A DNA stretch of 64,000 nucleotides from Haloferax sp. Q22. GTDB lineage: Archaea > Halobacteriota > Halobacteria > Halobacteriales > Haloferacaceae. Positions 18,954 to 27,318 of this stretch are shown in pieces (within the stretch, counting starts at the first letter, position 1; the number at the start of each line of letters is the position of its first letter). The stretch spans positions 110,302 through 174,301 of the forward strand of contig NZ_LOEP01000018.1 of assembly GCF_001482285.1 (NCBI RefSeq), in the 5' to 3' direction. The translations under genes were made by a program, and so were the position numbers. Below the pieces are notes generated by a model, which was given only the letters and a program-made list of their open reading frames with translations, was not told where the DNA came from and searched no databases.

Positions 18954-19127
18954 CGCGGGCGCTCACTCACGGCGCGAGAAAACAGATATCGTGGGGTTCG
19001 GTGGCGAAATTGCGCGAGTATGTGAGTGTGTGTTGCGCAGTTGTGTCTCATTCGATTCGTTCTCTGGTGATGATCTGAAACATATAAATCCGCGGTAGCG
19101 GGCAACATCCTCGGGCAGTTGGTCGGG

Positions 19128-19730
19128 TTACGTCAGGTCGCCCCACGCGCCCCAGAAGCGCTGGACTGCGGTGAGGTGGCCGACGACGGCGAAGAACACG
19201 AGGAGCCAGCCGACGAGCGTGAACCCGCCGAGCGTGCCGGTGTAGACGGCGGACGCGAGGCCGACGAGACCCATGAGCGCCAGTCGGTCGGCGCGCCCGA
19301 CGAGACCGCCGTAGGCGCGGCCGAGCCCGACCGCCTGAATCTGCGTGCCGAGGTAGGAGGTCATGAGGACGCCCGTGACGGCGGCGAGACCCAGCGCGAA
19401 CGAGTCGATACCCGCGGCGAGACCGACGAGGACGACGATGTCGGCGTAGCGGTCGAGGACGTGATCCAGTAGGTCGCCGGCCTTCGAGGAGACGCCCTGT
19501 TCGCGGGCGAGGGCGCCGTCGACGAGGTCAAGCCAGCCGTTACAGAAGACGAACACCGCGCCGAGGCCGTACCAAAGCGGGTCGGCGAGGCCGAAGGCGA
19601 CGCCGGCAGCGACGGCGAACCCGAAGGCGACGACGCTCACGCCGTTCGGCGAGAGGCCGGCGGCGTCGGCGACCGAGACGAACGGGGCGAGCAACTTGTC
19701 GGCGGTGTCGCGGTACTGGTCCAGCGTCAT
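19128..19730 (-). CDS. CDP-alcohol phosphatidyltransferase (archaetidyl-lipid synthase)
   Basis: This 200-residue integral membrane enzyme carries the diagnostic motif D-x2-D-G-x2-A-R-x8-G-x3-D-x3-D in DLVDGALAREQ...AGDLLDHVLD. Five or six hydrophobic helices follow. Such enzymes displace CMP from CDP-archaeol with an alcohol acceptor; glycerol phosphate, inositol phosphate or serine cannot be distinguished here, although archaetidylinositol phosphate synthase is plausible. Its start codon overlaps the adenylate kinase stop (ATGA), so it is translationally coupled as the third gene of the hisC operon. Confidence 0.87.
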   Translation of the reverse strand: MTLDQYRDTADKLLAPFVSVADAAGLSPNGVSVVAFGFAVAAGVAFGLADPLWYGLGAVFVFCNGWLDLVDGALAREQGVSSKAGDLLDHVLDRYADIVVLVGLAAGIDSFALGLAAVTGVLMTSYLGTQIQAVGLGRAYGGLVGRADRLALMGLVGLASAVYTGTLGGFTLVGWLLVFFAVVGHLTAVQRFWGAWGDLT

Positions 19731-20236
19731 AGGTAGTCGATGAAGTCGACGGTCCCCGCCGAGGGTTCGCGCTCGCCCGCGACGACCGCCGCGATGTCGT
19801 CGGCGACGGCGTCGGGGTCGCGGTCGGTCGTGTCGATTTCGTACACCGACTCCTCGCCGTGGAACTCGACGGCCTCGCCGAGAATCACGTCCAGCGCTTC
19901 GGACTCGCGGTTCTCTCGCGCCTTGGCCTCGGATTCACCGCGGTCGAGAAGGCGCTGTTCGAGGATGTCAGGGCGACAGCGAAGCACGACCACGCGGTCG
20001 GCCTCGAAGTGGTGTGCGAGGTGGCTCTCGACGATGCCGTCCCAGTCGCCGAGTTCGTCGCGGGCGGCGTCGAGGTCCACCACGAGCGTGTCGCGGTCCT
20101 CGTCGCGCTCGGTCCAGAGGCCTTCGTCCTTGACGAGTCGGTTGAGGTGGACCACGTCGAGGTCGAGATCGTCGGCGACGCGCTCGGTGGCGGTGGTCTT
20201 GCCGGTCCCGGGCGTGCCGGTGACGACGACTCTCAC
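19727..20236 (-). CDS. Adenylate kinase-like P-loop nucleotide kinase (AK6/Fap7 type)
   Basis: The 169-residue protein starts with a P-loop VVVTGTPGTGKTT and has HLNRLVKDEG, the LID-like RCRPDILEQRLLDRGES segment and NRESEALDVIL, matching archaeal AK6/Fap7-type kinases that act in nucleotide phosphorylation and in 16S rRNA maturation in related organisms. The start is a GTG overlapping the hisC stop codon (GTGA), and the stop overlaps the next gene by four bases. The C-terminal SAGTVDFIDYL is typical of the haloarchaeal orthologs as I recall them. Confidence 0.88.
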   Translation of the reverse strand: MRVVVTGTPGTGKTTATERVADDLDLDVVHLNRLVKDEGLWTERDEDRDTLVVDLDAARDELGDWDGIVESHLAHHFEADRVVVLRCRPDILEQRLLDRGESEAKARENRESEALDVILGEAVEFHGEESVYEIDTTDRDPDAVADDIAAVVAGEREPSAGTVDFIDYL

Positions 20237-21318
20237 GCCGGCGGCACCTCCGAGACGATGCGGTTGAGCACGTCCACGGCGCGCTTCGTCTGTGCTTCGG
20301 TGCCGCAGGAGACGCGGATGCACTCCGGCAGGCCGAAGCTCCCGCAGTCGCGGACGATGACGCCCTCGCGTTGGGCGGCCTCGGTGACGGCGGTGGCGTC
20401 GCCGACCTCAACGAGGACGAAGTTGCCCTCGCTTTCCCACGTCGGCGCGTCGAGGTGCTCGCGGAGGTACGCGCGGGACCACCGGGCCGACTCGACGGAC
20501 TTCTCGACGTGTTCCTCGTCGTCGAGCGCGGCGAGCGCGGCGCGGCAGGCGACCTCGCTGGCGGCGAACGGCGTGTTCACGCGGGCGTAGGCGTCGGCCC
20601 ACGCTTCGGGGACGCAGGCGTAGCCGATGCGGAGGCCGGCCAGCCCGTACGCCTTCGAGAACGTCCGCAGGACCGCGATGTTGTCGTACTCCGAGAGCAG
20701 GTCGATGGCCGACGGTTCCTCGGCGAACTCGCCGTAGGCCTCGTCGACGACGAGGAGCGTGTGGTCCTCGACCGACTCGGCGAGTTCGACGAGTTCGTCC
20801 CGCGGGAGCACAGAGCCCGTCGGGTTGTGCGGCGTCGTGAGGTAGACCATGCGCTCGCCGTCGTAGGCGTCGAGGACGAGGTCGGCGGTCTGATCGAAGT
20901 CGTCGCCCTTCGACACCTCGTACTGGGCGGCGTCGCCGTGGTGGTAGCGGGCGCTCATCGAGTAGTACGAAAAGCCGGGCGACGGTTCGAGAATCCGGTC
21001 GTCCGGTTCGAGCATCGCGCGCGTCAGGTAGTCGATAGAACCGTCAGCGCCGGGCGACACCCACACCTGTTCGGCTTCGAGGCCCCACTTGTCGGCGAGG
21101 CGTTCTGTCAGGTCCGTGTGGGCCGTCTTCGGGTAGACGCTCACGGTCGGGGCGGCGTCCTCGATGGCGGCAACCGCCTTCGGACTCGGGCCGTGGGGGT
21201 TCTCGTTCGAGGAGAGTTTCGTCAGGTCCTCGGGGTCCATCCCGAGTTCGCGGGCGACCTCCTCTGTCCCGCGGCCGGGTACGTAGGGAGCGTGCGCGGA
21301 GAGGTCCCGTGGTTGCAT
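20233..21318 (-). CDS. hisC: Histidinol-phosphate aminotransferase
   Basis: A 361-residue class I/II PLP aminotransferase. Diagnostic segments: KLSSNENPHGPSP near residue 35, the TPHNPTGSVLP loop, the DEAYGEF segment, the PLP lysine in RTFSKAYGLAGLR and the arginine of IRVSCGT. HisC converts imidazole acetol phosphate to histidinol phosphate in histidine synthesis. It heads a coupled operon with the adenylate kinase and the phosphatidyltransferase; the metabolic link between these three is not evident. Confidence 0.93.
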   Translation of the reverse strand: MQPRDLSAHAPYVPGRGTEEVARELGMDPEDLTKLSSNENPHGPSPKAVAAIEDAAPTVSVYPKTAHTDLTERLADKWGLEAEQVWVSPGADGSIDYLTRAMLEPDDRILEPSPGFSYYSMSARYHHGDAAQYEVSKGDDFDQTADLVLDAYDGERMVYLTTPHNPTGSVLPRDELVELAESVEDHTLLVVDEAYGEFAEEPSAIDLLSEYDNIAVLRTFSKAYGLAGLRIGYACVPEAWADAYARVNTPFAASEVACRAALAALDDEEHVEKSVESARWSRAYLREHLDAPTWESEGNFVLVEVGDATAVTEAAQREGVIVRDCGSFGLPECIRVSCGTEAQTKRAVDVLNRIVSEVPPA

Positions 21319-21375
21319 GGTCGGAAAATGCGGGTCGCGGTTCTTAAGCGTGCGTACTCCGGGACGGTGCGGTCC

Positions 21376-22956
21376 TCATCCGAGCGTCGCCCGAAGCGAC
21401 TCGGCGAGTCGAAGCGAGAGCGCCGCGATGGTGAGCGTCGGGTTCATCGCCCCGCCGGTCGGGAAGACGCTCGACCCCGAAATCCAGAGGTTGTCGAGGT
21501 CGTGGGCCCGGCACTCGGCATCGACGACGCTCGACTCGGGGTCGTCGCCCATCCGCGTCGTCCCCATGTGGTGGTACGCGGGGCCGGTCTCGTCGGGGCC
21601 GACGGTCCAGCGGTCCTCGACGCCGAGGTCGTCCAGCACACGCGCCTGAATCTCGTTGGCCCGCGAGAGCGCGGCTTCCGTCTGTTCGTCGACGGACCAG
21701 TGTATCTCGGGGACGGGGTCGCCGAGGTCGTCGGTCGTCTCCCGGTCGAGGCCGACGTAGTTGTCCTCGCGGGGGAGCTGTTCGACCAGCGCGCCCATGG
21801 ACACGTGCGTACCGTAGCTCTCGTCCAACTGGTCGAGCAGGTCGTCGCCCCACGTGTCGGCGTGGAGGGCGTCGATGACCGGCGACGGGCCGGCGTAGTT
21901 GAGAAACTCCAGTTTGAGGCCGTTGACCGGGTCGGCGTCGTCGTAGAACTGGTGGCACTCACTGGTGTTGAAGCCGACGTGGTTCTGTCGCGTGGGGCGG
22001 TCGAGGCGGCCGCCCATCCCGGCGAACAGGTGGTCCATGAAGTACCGACCGACGGCGCCCGAGGAGTTAGCGAGGCCGTCGGGGTAGCGGTCGGAGTCGG
22101 ACAGCAACAGCAGTCTGACGTTCTCGACGCCGCCGCAGGCGAGGACGAACTGGGTCGCCTCCTGCCTGTGGGTCTCGCCGTCGGGTGTCGTGTAGGCGGC
22201 GGCGACCACGCGCTCGCCCGCCTCGTCGTGTTCGAGCCGTCGGACTCGCGCCCGGTCGATGACCCGCGCGCCCGCGGCTTCGGCCTTCTCGACGTGGGAC
22301 TCGGCGGTGTACTTCGCGCCGGAGGGACAGACCGGCTTGCACGTTCCGTAGCCGACGCAGGGCGACCGGTCGTCGTACGGTTCGGAGTTGCGGGCGTTGC
22401 CCACCGAGTGCATGTCGATGCCGAGGCGCTCGCAGGCCTCGGCGAAGATGGAGTCCGAGTGCGACGGCCGGAAGGCGGGAAGCGGGTAGGGCTCGTCCCG
22501 TGGCGGCGCGTAGGGGTTGTCGGCCGCGCCCGCGACGCCGAACTCGCGCTCTGCGGCGGCGTAGTACGGTCGGAGGTCGTCGTAGCCGATTGGCCAGTCG
22601 GCCCCGACGCCGTGTCTGGCGTCGAGTTCGAAGTCGCGCTCGTGGAGGCGCATCACCATCCCCTGCCAGTGGAGCGTCGACCCGCCGACGCCCTTCACGC
22701 GGGCGGCGTTCAGCGGGTAGAACGACTCGCCGGTGGAGGAAAACGCGTCCCGCGGGCCGCCCATCTCCCACGGGCCACCGAGGCCGGGACGGACGTGCTG
22801 TTCCAGTTGCTCCCGCCTGTCGCCGTCGAAGCGCGGCCCGGCTTCGAGGACGACGACCGTCGCGCCCGACTCGGCGAGACGATGGGCCACGAGGCCGCCG
22901 GCGGGTCCGGCACCGACGATGCACACGTCGGCGTCGGCGACGGAGGACCTATCCAT
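21376..22956 (-). CDS. GMC-family FAD-dependent dehydrogenase, large subunit
   Basis: The 526-residue flavoprotein starts with an FAD-binding DADVCIVGAGPAGGLVAHRL motif and ends with the GMC C-terminal signature GSSVFPTGGAMNPTLTI, with active-site His residues likely in AYHHMGTTRMG. A Cys-rich segment CVGYGTCKPVC (about residues 195-205) resembles the Fe-S ligand region of gluconate, fructose and FAD-glucose dehydrogenases. With the Tat-exported small subunit encoded just upstream it should oxidise a sugar or alcohol on the outer membrane face and donate electrons to the respiratory chain. Substrate unknown. The start codon is inside the small-subunit gene (8-nt overlap). Confidence 0.86.
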   Translation of the reverse strand: MDRSSVADADVCIVGAGPAGGLVAHRLAESGATVVVLEAGPRFDGDRREQLEQHVRPGLGGPWEMGGPRDAFSSTGESFYPLNAARVKGVGGSTLHWQGMVMRLHERDFELDARHGVGADWPIGYDDLRPYYAAAEREFGVAGAADNPYAPPRDEPYPLPAFRPSHSDSIFAEACERLGIDMHSVGNARNSEPYDDRSPCVGYGTCKPVCPSGAKYTAESHVEKAEAAGARVIDRARVRRLEHDEAGERVVAAAYTTPDGETHRQEATQFVLACGGVENVRLLLLSDSDRYPDGLANSSGAVGRYFMDHLFAGMGGRLDRPTRQNHVGFNTSECHQFYDDADPVNGLKLEFLNYAGPSPVIDALHADTWGDDLLDQLDESYGTHVSMGALVEQLPREDNYVGLDRETTDDLGDPVPEIHWSVDEQTEAALSRANEIQARVLDDLGVEDRWTVGPDETGPAYHHMGTTRMGDDPESSVVDAECRAHDLDNLWISGSSVFPTGGAMNPTLTIAALSLRLAESLRATLG

Positions 22957-23569
22957 CGCCCTCACCGCCGGAGTCGGTCGTCTCGGGGTCGTCCATCGTC
23001 GCCCGCCGGTAGCTCTCGGCCCCGCCGGGGTGGCCGATGGGGTTCTCGATGCCGACGAGGCGGCCACCGGTCGGCGAGGCGTAGAAGGCATAGAGCAGTT
23101 CGTTCACGACGTGAAACCGAAGGCGCTCGGAGAGCGTCCCGTCCGGAACGGGGTCGGCCGCGTCGACGCCGAGTTCGCGGAGCAGGCGGTCGCGGTCGTC
23201 CGCCGGCAGGTCGGCGAAGGCCGCGCCCTCCCAGTCGCGGGCCACGTCGTCCAACTCGGTCGCGGCATCGACCATCGCGGCCCGACGCGAGTCGTCGCGC
23301 GTGCGCCCGACGACGTAGGTCTCGACGAACTCCGAGACTCCTTCGGCCGCACTCGGGTAGACCACCTCGCCCGCGGCGACCATCGTCTCGCGCACCGCGG
23401 TCGGCGGGGTGTCGTCGGCGTCTCCGTCACCGCCGCGTTCGCCGTCCGAACCGCGACCCTCGCCGGTCGACTCGGCGGTCGGCGGGTCGAACTGCGTCAG
23501 CGACACGGCCCCGCCGGTGACGCCGAGACCGGCGAGCACGGCCAGCGCGTCCCGTCGCGTCAGTCGCAT
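22949..23569 (-). CDS. Gluconate 2-dehydrogenase subunit 3-like Tat protein
   Basis: The 206-residue partner of the GMC dehydrogenase begins with a twin-arginine signal (MRLTRRDALAVLAGLG) which probably exports both subunits as a folded complex. The rest matches subunit-3 proteins: a helical core with AAGEVVYPSAAEGVSEFVETY and HVVNELLYAFYASPTGGRL, ending in GHPGGAESYRR. An acidic Gly/Asp linker (about residues 35-52) precedes the core. It overlaps the downstream large subunit gene by 8 nt. Confidence 0.85.
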   Translation of the reverse strand: MRLTRRDALAVLAGLGVTGGAVSLTQFDPPTAESTGEGRGSDGERGGDGDADDTPPTAVRETMVAAGEVVYPSAAEGVSEFVETYVVGRTRDDSRRAAMVDAATELDDVARDWEGAAFADLPADDRDRLLRELGVDAADPVPDGTLSERLRFHVVNELLYAFYASPTGGRLVGIENPIGHPGGAESYRRATMDDPETTDSGGEGDG

Positions 23570-23610
23570 TCGGCGGGGATTAGGCCAGCCTAATTATAGG
23601 GTTTGTCCTC

Positions 23611-24003
23611 TCAGCCCGCGCGGTCGAGGACGACAGCGACGACGCCGAAGGTGACGACCGCGGGAACGACCGCGACGAGCATATCGAACCGCGCGCCGAG
23701 GTTGTACGCGAGGACGAGCGCCTGCACGTACGCGAGAAACGTCGCCAGCACCGCGTCGAAGACGGGAGGAACCCTGTTTCCGATGTCCGTCGCCCCGACG
23801 AACTGGGTGACGAGGAGCACGCCGACACCGATTGCGGGGATGAGAGCCACGCCCAGCGGGGCGGCGACGACGGAGTCGGGGGTGCCGCCGATTCCGAACT
23901 GAATCGCGACCGAGGAGGGAAGTGTGGGGAGAGCCACGAGGCCCGCCACGGCGCTGAGCGCGAGAATCGCGACGCCGACGAGTGTCAATCGAGGGACACG
24001 CAT
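23611..24003 (-). CDS. DUF1648-like small membrane protein
   Basis: The 130-residue protein has four hydrophobic segments. After the first helix comes LPSSVAIQFGIGGTPDS, which is reminiscent of the DUF1648 motif (LP..V..HF...G.PD) found in SdpI-type immunity and related membrane proteins. The length allows one DUF1648 domain and two extra helices. It stands between the FAH-family gene and the dehydrogenase pair, all on the minus strand. Function unknown. Confidence 0.7.
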   Translation of the reverse strand: MRVPRLTLVGVAILALSAVAGLVALPTLPSSVAIQFGIGGTPDSVVAAPLGVALIPAIGVGVLLVTQFVGATDIGNRVPPVFDAVLATFLAYVQALVLAYNLGARFDMLVAVVPAVVTFGVVAVVLDRAG

Positions 24004-24040
24004 ACGGCTCCGTCACGGCTCCGAGGTGAAAAAAGGAGGC

Positions 24041-24772
24041 TCAGTCCTGTCGAACGTCGTGTTCGAGGACGCCGACGCCCTCGACTTCGACCTCGACGGT
24101 GTCGCCGTCTTCCAGCGGGCCCACGCCCTCGGGCGTCCCCGTCGAGATGACGTCGCCGGCTTCGAGCGTCATGTAGGTCGTGATTTCGGCGACGAGGTCG
24201 GGAATCGAGAAGATGAGATGTTCGATGCTGGAGTCCTGTCGCGTCTCGCCGTTCACGCGGAGCGAGATGCTCGCGTCGTCGGGGAGGTGGTCGGGGTCGG
24301 CGAGGACCGGCCCGAGGGGGGCCGAGCCGTCGAACGCCTTCCCGCGGACCCAGTTCGTCTCGATGTCCTGGTCGTCGCGGTTGGACACGTCGTTCATCAC
24401 GGTGTAACCGGCGATGACGTCCTCGGCGTCCTCGGGCGCGACGTTTCGGCACTGCTCGCCGATGACGACCGCGAGTTCGGCCTCGTGTTCGACGTTCTCC
24501 TTGCCCGCGGGGAGCGTCACAGTGTCGCCGTGACCGGCGAGCGCGTTCGGCGGCTTGAGGAACAAAAGCGGCCGGTCGGGGACCTCCTCGTCGCGCTCCT
24601 CGGCGTGTTTGGCGTAGTTGCGGCCGATACAGACGATTTTCGACGGCTCGCATGGGGGGAGCACATCGACCTCGTCGAGGTCGTAGCGCTCGCCGCCGAA
24701 GGAGACCGAATCGCCGTGCCACTTGCCGGTTCGAACCGCGCCCGCGGGGTCGCGGAATCGGACGTGATGCAT
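24041..24772 (-). CDS. Fumarylacetoacetate hydrolase-family protein
   Basis: The 243-residue protein has the FAH C-terminal fold: KIVCIGRNYAKHAEE, the metal-binding EHEAELAVVIGEQC (Glu-x-Glu), GYTVMNDVSNRDDQ and ISTGTPEGVGPLEDGD. Members hydrolyse or decarboxylate 2-oxo acids or acylpyruvates and use Mg2+. The length fits single-domain acylpyruvase/oxaloacetate decarboxylase types. It appears to have its own promoter. The precise reaction is not deducible. Confidence 0.88.
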   Translation of the reverse strand: MHHVRFRDPAGAVRTGKWHGDSVSFGGERYDLDEVDVLPPCEPSKIVCIGRNYAKHAEERDEEVPDRPLLFLKPPNALAGHGDTVTLPAGKENVEHEAELAVVIGEQCRNVAPEDAEDVIAGYTVMNDVSNRDDQDIETNWVRGKAFDGSAPLGPVLADPDHLPDDASISLRVNGETRQDSSIEHLIFSIPDLVAEITTYMTLEAGDVISTGTPEGVGPLEDGDTVEVEVEGVGVLEHDVRQD

Positions 24773-25079
24773 GCCCCACGCGTTGGCGGGCGGCGTGATA
24801 GGCTTTTACATTGCACGAGTCGGCCGGTGGCGTGGGACATTCTTGCACGATTCTCATCGTTTTTGTGGTTATGGGGTGACGGACGTGTATCGGCCGTCCC
24901 GGACAGTTCGTTCGAGTGGACTCGGGCGGCCGATTCTGCTGTCGAAACCGACACGAGAGCGGCGGAGCCGCCCCGTCGGATGTCGCCGAGCAACTCCGAT
25001 GAGTGACACCGCCGAAAAGCGGTCACACCGCCCCCTGCGAATAGCTTTTTGTGTATTTCGCCTGTAACAACCGAGTGCT
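24773..25079. other. 307-bp intergenic region between divergent genes
   Basis: No gene is supportable here. At the right end the sequence CTTTTTGTGTATTTCG (about 25045-25060) includes a TATA-like element about 27 bp before the ATG at 25080. The left part carries the promoter of the FAH gene (GGCTTTTACATTG on the opposite strand near 24800). The middle shows no repeat or conserved structure that I can see. Confidence 0.5.
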
Positions 25080-25796
25080 ATGGAACTCACCTGGCACGGT
25101 CACTCGACGTGGTACGTCACGGTCGGAGACACCTCGCTTCTCATCGACCCGTTCTTCGACAACCCCGCCACGTCTCTCGACCCGAGCGACGTGGAGACCC
25201 CCGACTACGTCCTGCTCACCCACGGGCACGCGGACCACATCGCCCACGCAGGCGAGTTCGACGGCGCGACGGTCGTCGGCACGCCCGAACTCACCGGCTA
25301 CGTCGAAGCCGAGATGGGCGTCGACGAGACCATCGGGATGAACATCGGCGGGACGGTCGAACTCGGCGACGCGTTCGTCACGATGGTCCGTGCCGACCAC
25401 ACCAACGGCATCAACACCGGCTACGAGCACGAGGCCGGCATGCCCGGCGGCTACATGATTAGCGATACGCTGCCGACACAGGAGACCGACGCCGACTCGA
25501 CGACGTTCTACCACGCGGGCGACACGGGACTCATGACCGACATGCGCGAGATTTTCGGCGCGTACTTCGAACCCGACGCGGCCGCGCTTCCGGTCGGCGA
25601 CCACTACACGATGGGGCCGTGGCAGGGCGCTGTCGCCGCCGACTGGCTCGGCGTCGACCACGTGTTCCCGATGCACTACAACACGTTCCCGGCCATCGAA
25701 ATCGACGTGCGCGACTTCGAGCGCGAGGTGAAAGCCGCCGGCAGTCAGGCCGAGGTCCACGCCCTCGACGGCGACGAGTCGTTCACGCTCGAATAG
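25080..25796 (+). CDS. Metal-dependent hydrolase, UPF0173 (MBL fold)
   Basis: The 238-residue protein is a beta-lactamase-fold hydrolase with the zinc motif [16 protein letters not shown] (HxHxDH), a further His in [11 protein letters not shown], the Asp of HAGDTGLM and a C-terminal His in FPMHYNTFP. This pattern matches UPF0173, a widely conserved family with no settled substrate. The start at 25080 is supported by a TATA-like box 27 bp upstream. Confidence 0.9.
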   Translation: MELTWHGHSTWYVTVGDTSLLIDPFFDNPATSLDPSDVETPDYVLLTHGHADHIAHAGEFDGATVVGTPELTGYVEAEMGVDETIGMNIGGTVELGDAFVTMVRADHTNGINTGYEHEAGMPGGYMISDTLPTQETDADSTTFYHAGDTGLMTDMREIFGAYFEPDAAALPVGDHYTMGPWQGAVAADWLGVDHVFPMHYNTFPAIEIDVRDFEREVKAAGSQAEVHALDGDESFTLE

Positions 25797-25899
25797 GCCC
25801 TCGCCCTGCTCGGCGACGCCCCGTTTCGGGTCGTCGCTTGTGCACACCGTTGTCCTATTGAGGAACTTTTAGGGTCGGTCGCTCCGTTCCTCGGAATGA

Positions 25900-26298
25900 A
25901 TGTCCGACATCCAGACCTCTACTGTCAGTGAGGACGGTTTCGCATGCACGAGCCAGGTCGGCGACTTCGACCTCCAGATCGACGCCACCGACGAAACGGG
26001 TCCGAACCCGAACGCCGCGCTCGTCGCGACGTACGCCTCCTGTTTCCTCCCCGCCTTCCGCGTCGGCGGTCAGAAGACGGGCTTCGACGACCTCGGTAAG
26101 GTCCAGATCGACGCCGACGCCGACCTCGACGACGGCGACGACCTCACGAGCATCAGCTTCGACGTCTACGTGGAGTCCGACCTCTCGGACGACGAGTTCG
26201 CCGAAATCACGGAACTCGCCGAGGACATCTGCCACGTCCACGACGCGCTCCGCGACGAGCTGCAGGCCGACGTGACCGTCGTCGGCGACGCGTTCTAA
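25900..26298 (+). CDS. OsmC family protein
   Basis: The 132-residue protein shows the OsmC/Ohr fold: an N-terminal beta sheet, NPNAALVATYASCFLPAFRVGGQK with the first reactive cysteine (TYASCF), and DICHVHDALRDEL with the second. Family members reduce organic hydroperoxides using the two cysteines. Both cysteines are present. The stretch PNPNAALVATYASC matches the conserved P-x-x-x-L-x-x-x-x-x-C helix. Likely monocistronic. Confidence 0.88.
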   Translation: MSDIQTSTVSEDGFACTSQVGDFDLQIDATDETGPNPNAALVATYASCFLPAFRVGGQKTGFDDLGKVQIDADADLDDGDDLTSISFDVYVESDLSDDEFAEITELAEDICHVHDALRDELQADVTVVGDAF

Positions 26299-26400
26299 GC
26301 GTCGCTCGCCGCTCGCGCCGACACGCACTCGCATTCTTTTCGCAGAAATCGAAGCCGCCAGCGACGGGTGTCGCGGCGGACTCGGGGACGCCCCGCCGGG

Positions 26401-26535
26401 TCAGTAGCGGCGCTTCTTATAGCTTCGAAGACTCATAGCCTCGCCTTCCACGATGATAACCTCGCGGTCTTGGGGGTCCGATTCGACGACGTCGTCGACC
26501 TGTTCGCGGAAGTACGGGCTGTTCGGCTCTTCCAT
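26401..26535 (-). CDS. 44-residue haloarchaeal small protein
   Basis: This short gene encodes MEEPNSPYFREQVDD... and ends MSLRSYKKRRY. The N-terminal two thirds are acidic and the last ten residues strongly basic. The TATA-like sequence TTTTTATTAG on the same strand at about 26555-26565 lies 26 bp before the ATG, giving a leaderless promoter and good support that the gene is real. No motif is recognised. It lies between OsmC and the convergently placed PfpI-type gene. Confidence 0.65.
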   Translation of the reverse strand: MEEPNSPYFREQVDDVVESDPQDREVIIVEGEAMSLRSYKKRRY

Positions 26536-26613
26536 ACCACTCCCTTCGTCGCCCCTAATAAAAATCTTTGTCAGACATTCTCACACGCGATATCGTGTGA
26601 GCGTCGCACCGAA

Positions 26614-27210
26614 TCAGTCGTCAGCGGCCGCTGCGGCCGGTTCGTGGCTGATTTCGGTGCCGAGCACGTCGAGGAACGCCGCCAGCCACTCGGGGTGGTC
26701 CGGCCACGCCTGCCCGGTGACGAGGTTGCCGTCGACGGTCACCTCGTCGACCCACAAGCAACCCGCGCGCTCGACTTCCGCGCGAACGGCGGGATAGGCG
26801 GTCATCTCGTAGCCGTCGAGGACGCCCGCGGCGGCGAGAATCTGTGGCCCGTGGCAGATTGCGGCGACCGGCTTGCCCTCGTCGAAGAAGTGCCGGACGG
26901 CGTCCAGTACCTCGTCGTAGCCGCGGAGATACTCCGGTGCGCGGCCGCCGGGGACGACGAGCGCGTCGTAGTCAGCGGGGTCGATATCGGCGAACGTCGC
27001 GTTCAGCGCGAAGTCGTGGCCGCGGGTCTCCAGATACGTCTGGTCGCCGCGGAAGTCGTGGACTGCGGTCTTACACCGGTCGCCGTCTTCTTTTTCCGGA
27101 CACACCGCGTGGACCTCGTGACCCACCATCTGCAGCGCCTGGAACGGTACCATAATCTCGTAGTCCTCGACGAAGTCGCCGGCGAGGAGCAGAATCTTCT
27201 TTCCGGACAT
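26614..27210 (-). CDS. DJ-1/PfpI family protein
   Basis: The 198-residue protein has the class I amidotransferase-like fold with the nucleophile elbow [14 protein letters not shown] (Cys-His) and the glutamate region [14 protein letters not shown]. The segment [13 protein letters not shown] is typical of PfpI/YhbO proteins. Members act as proteases, glyoxalases or deglycases protecting against glycation or stress; which applies here cannot be told. The start MSGKK is preferred over an in-frame ATG three codons upstream. Confidence 0.88.
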   Translation of the reverse strand: MSGKKILLLAGDFVEDYEIMVPFQALQMVGHEVHAVCPEKEDGDRCKTAVHDFRGDQTYLETRGHDFALNATFADIDPADYDALVVPGGRAPEYLRGYDEVLDAVRHFFDEGKPVAAICHGPQILAAAGVLDGYEMTAYPAVRAEVERAGCLWVDEVTVDGNLVTGQAWPDHPEWLAAFLDVLGTEISHEPAAAAADD

Positions 27211-27289
27211 GGGCTTCACCCAGCCAGTAGTTGTCGCGTCAGAACGATAATGATTGTGCAGGTGGTGATGGTGGCGGTTCGGAAGTCGA

Positions 27290-27316
27290 GGTTTGGCCGC
27301 TCTGCGGCCGAAAACC
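27290..27316 (-). terminator. Strong stem-loop after the HAD phosphatase gene
   Basis: GGCCGC-TCT-GCGGCC forms a perfect 6-bp stem and is extended by outer GGTTT/AAACC arms with a 2-nt bulge. It sits 2 nt beyond the stop codon of the HAD gene and upstream of the PfpI-type gene on the same strand, so it probably separates the two transcripts. Confidence 0.5.
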
Positions 27317-27318
27317 GG

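Noticed and set aside
20371..23520. A 1049-codon plus-strand open frame over hisC and the GMC gene
   Set aside because: It is antisense to two recognised genes and composed of Arg/Val/Gly-rich text with no domain.
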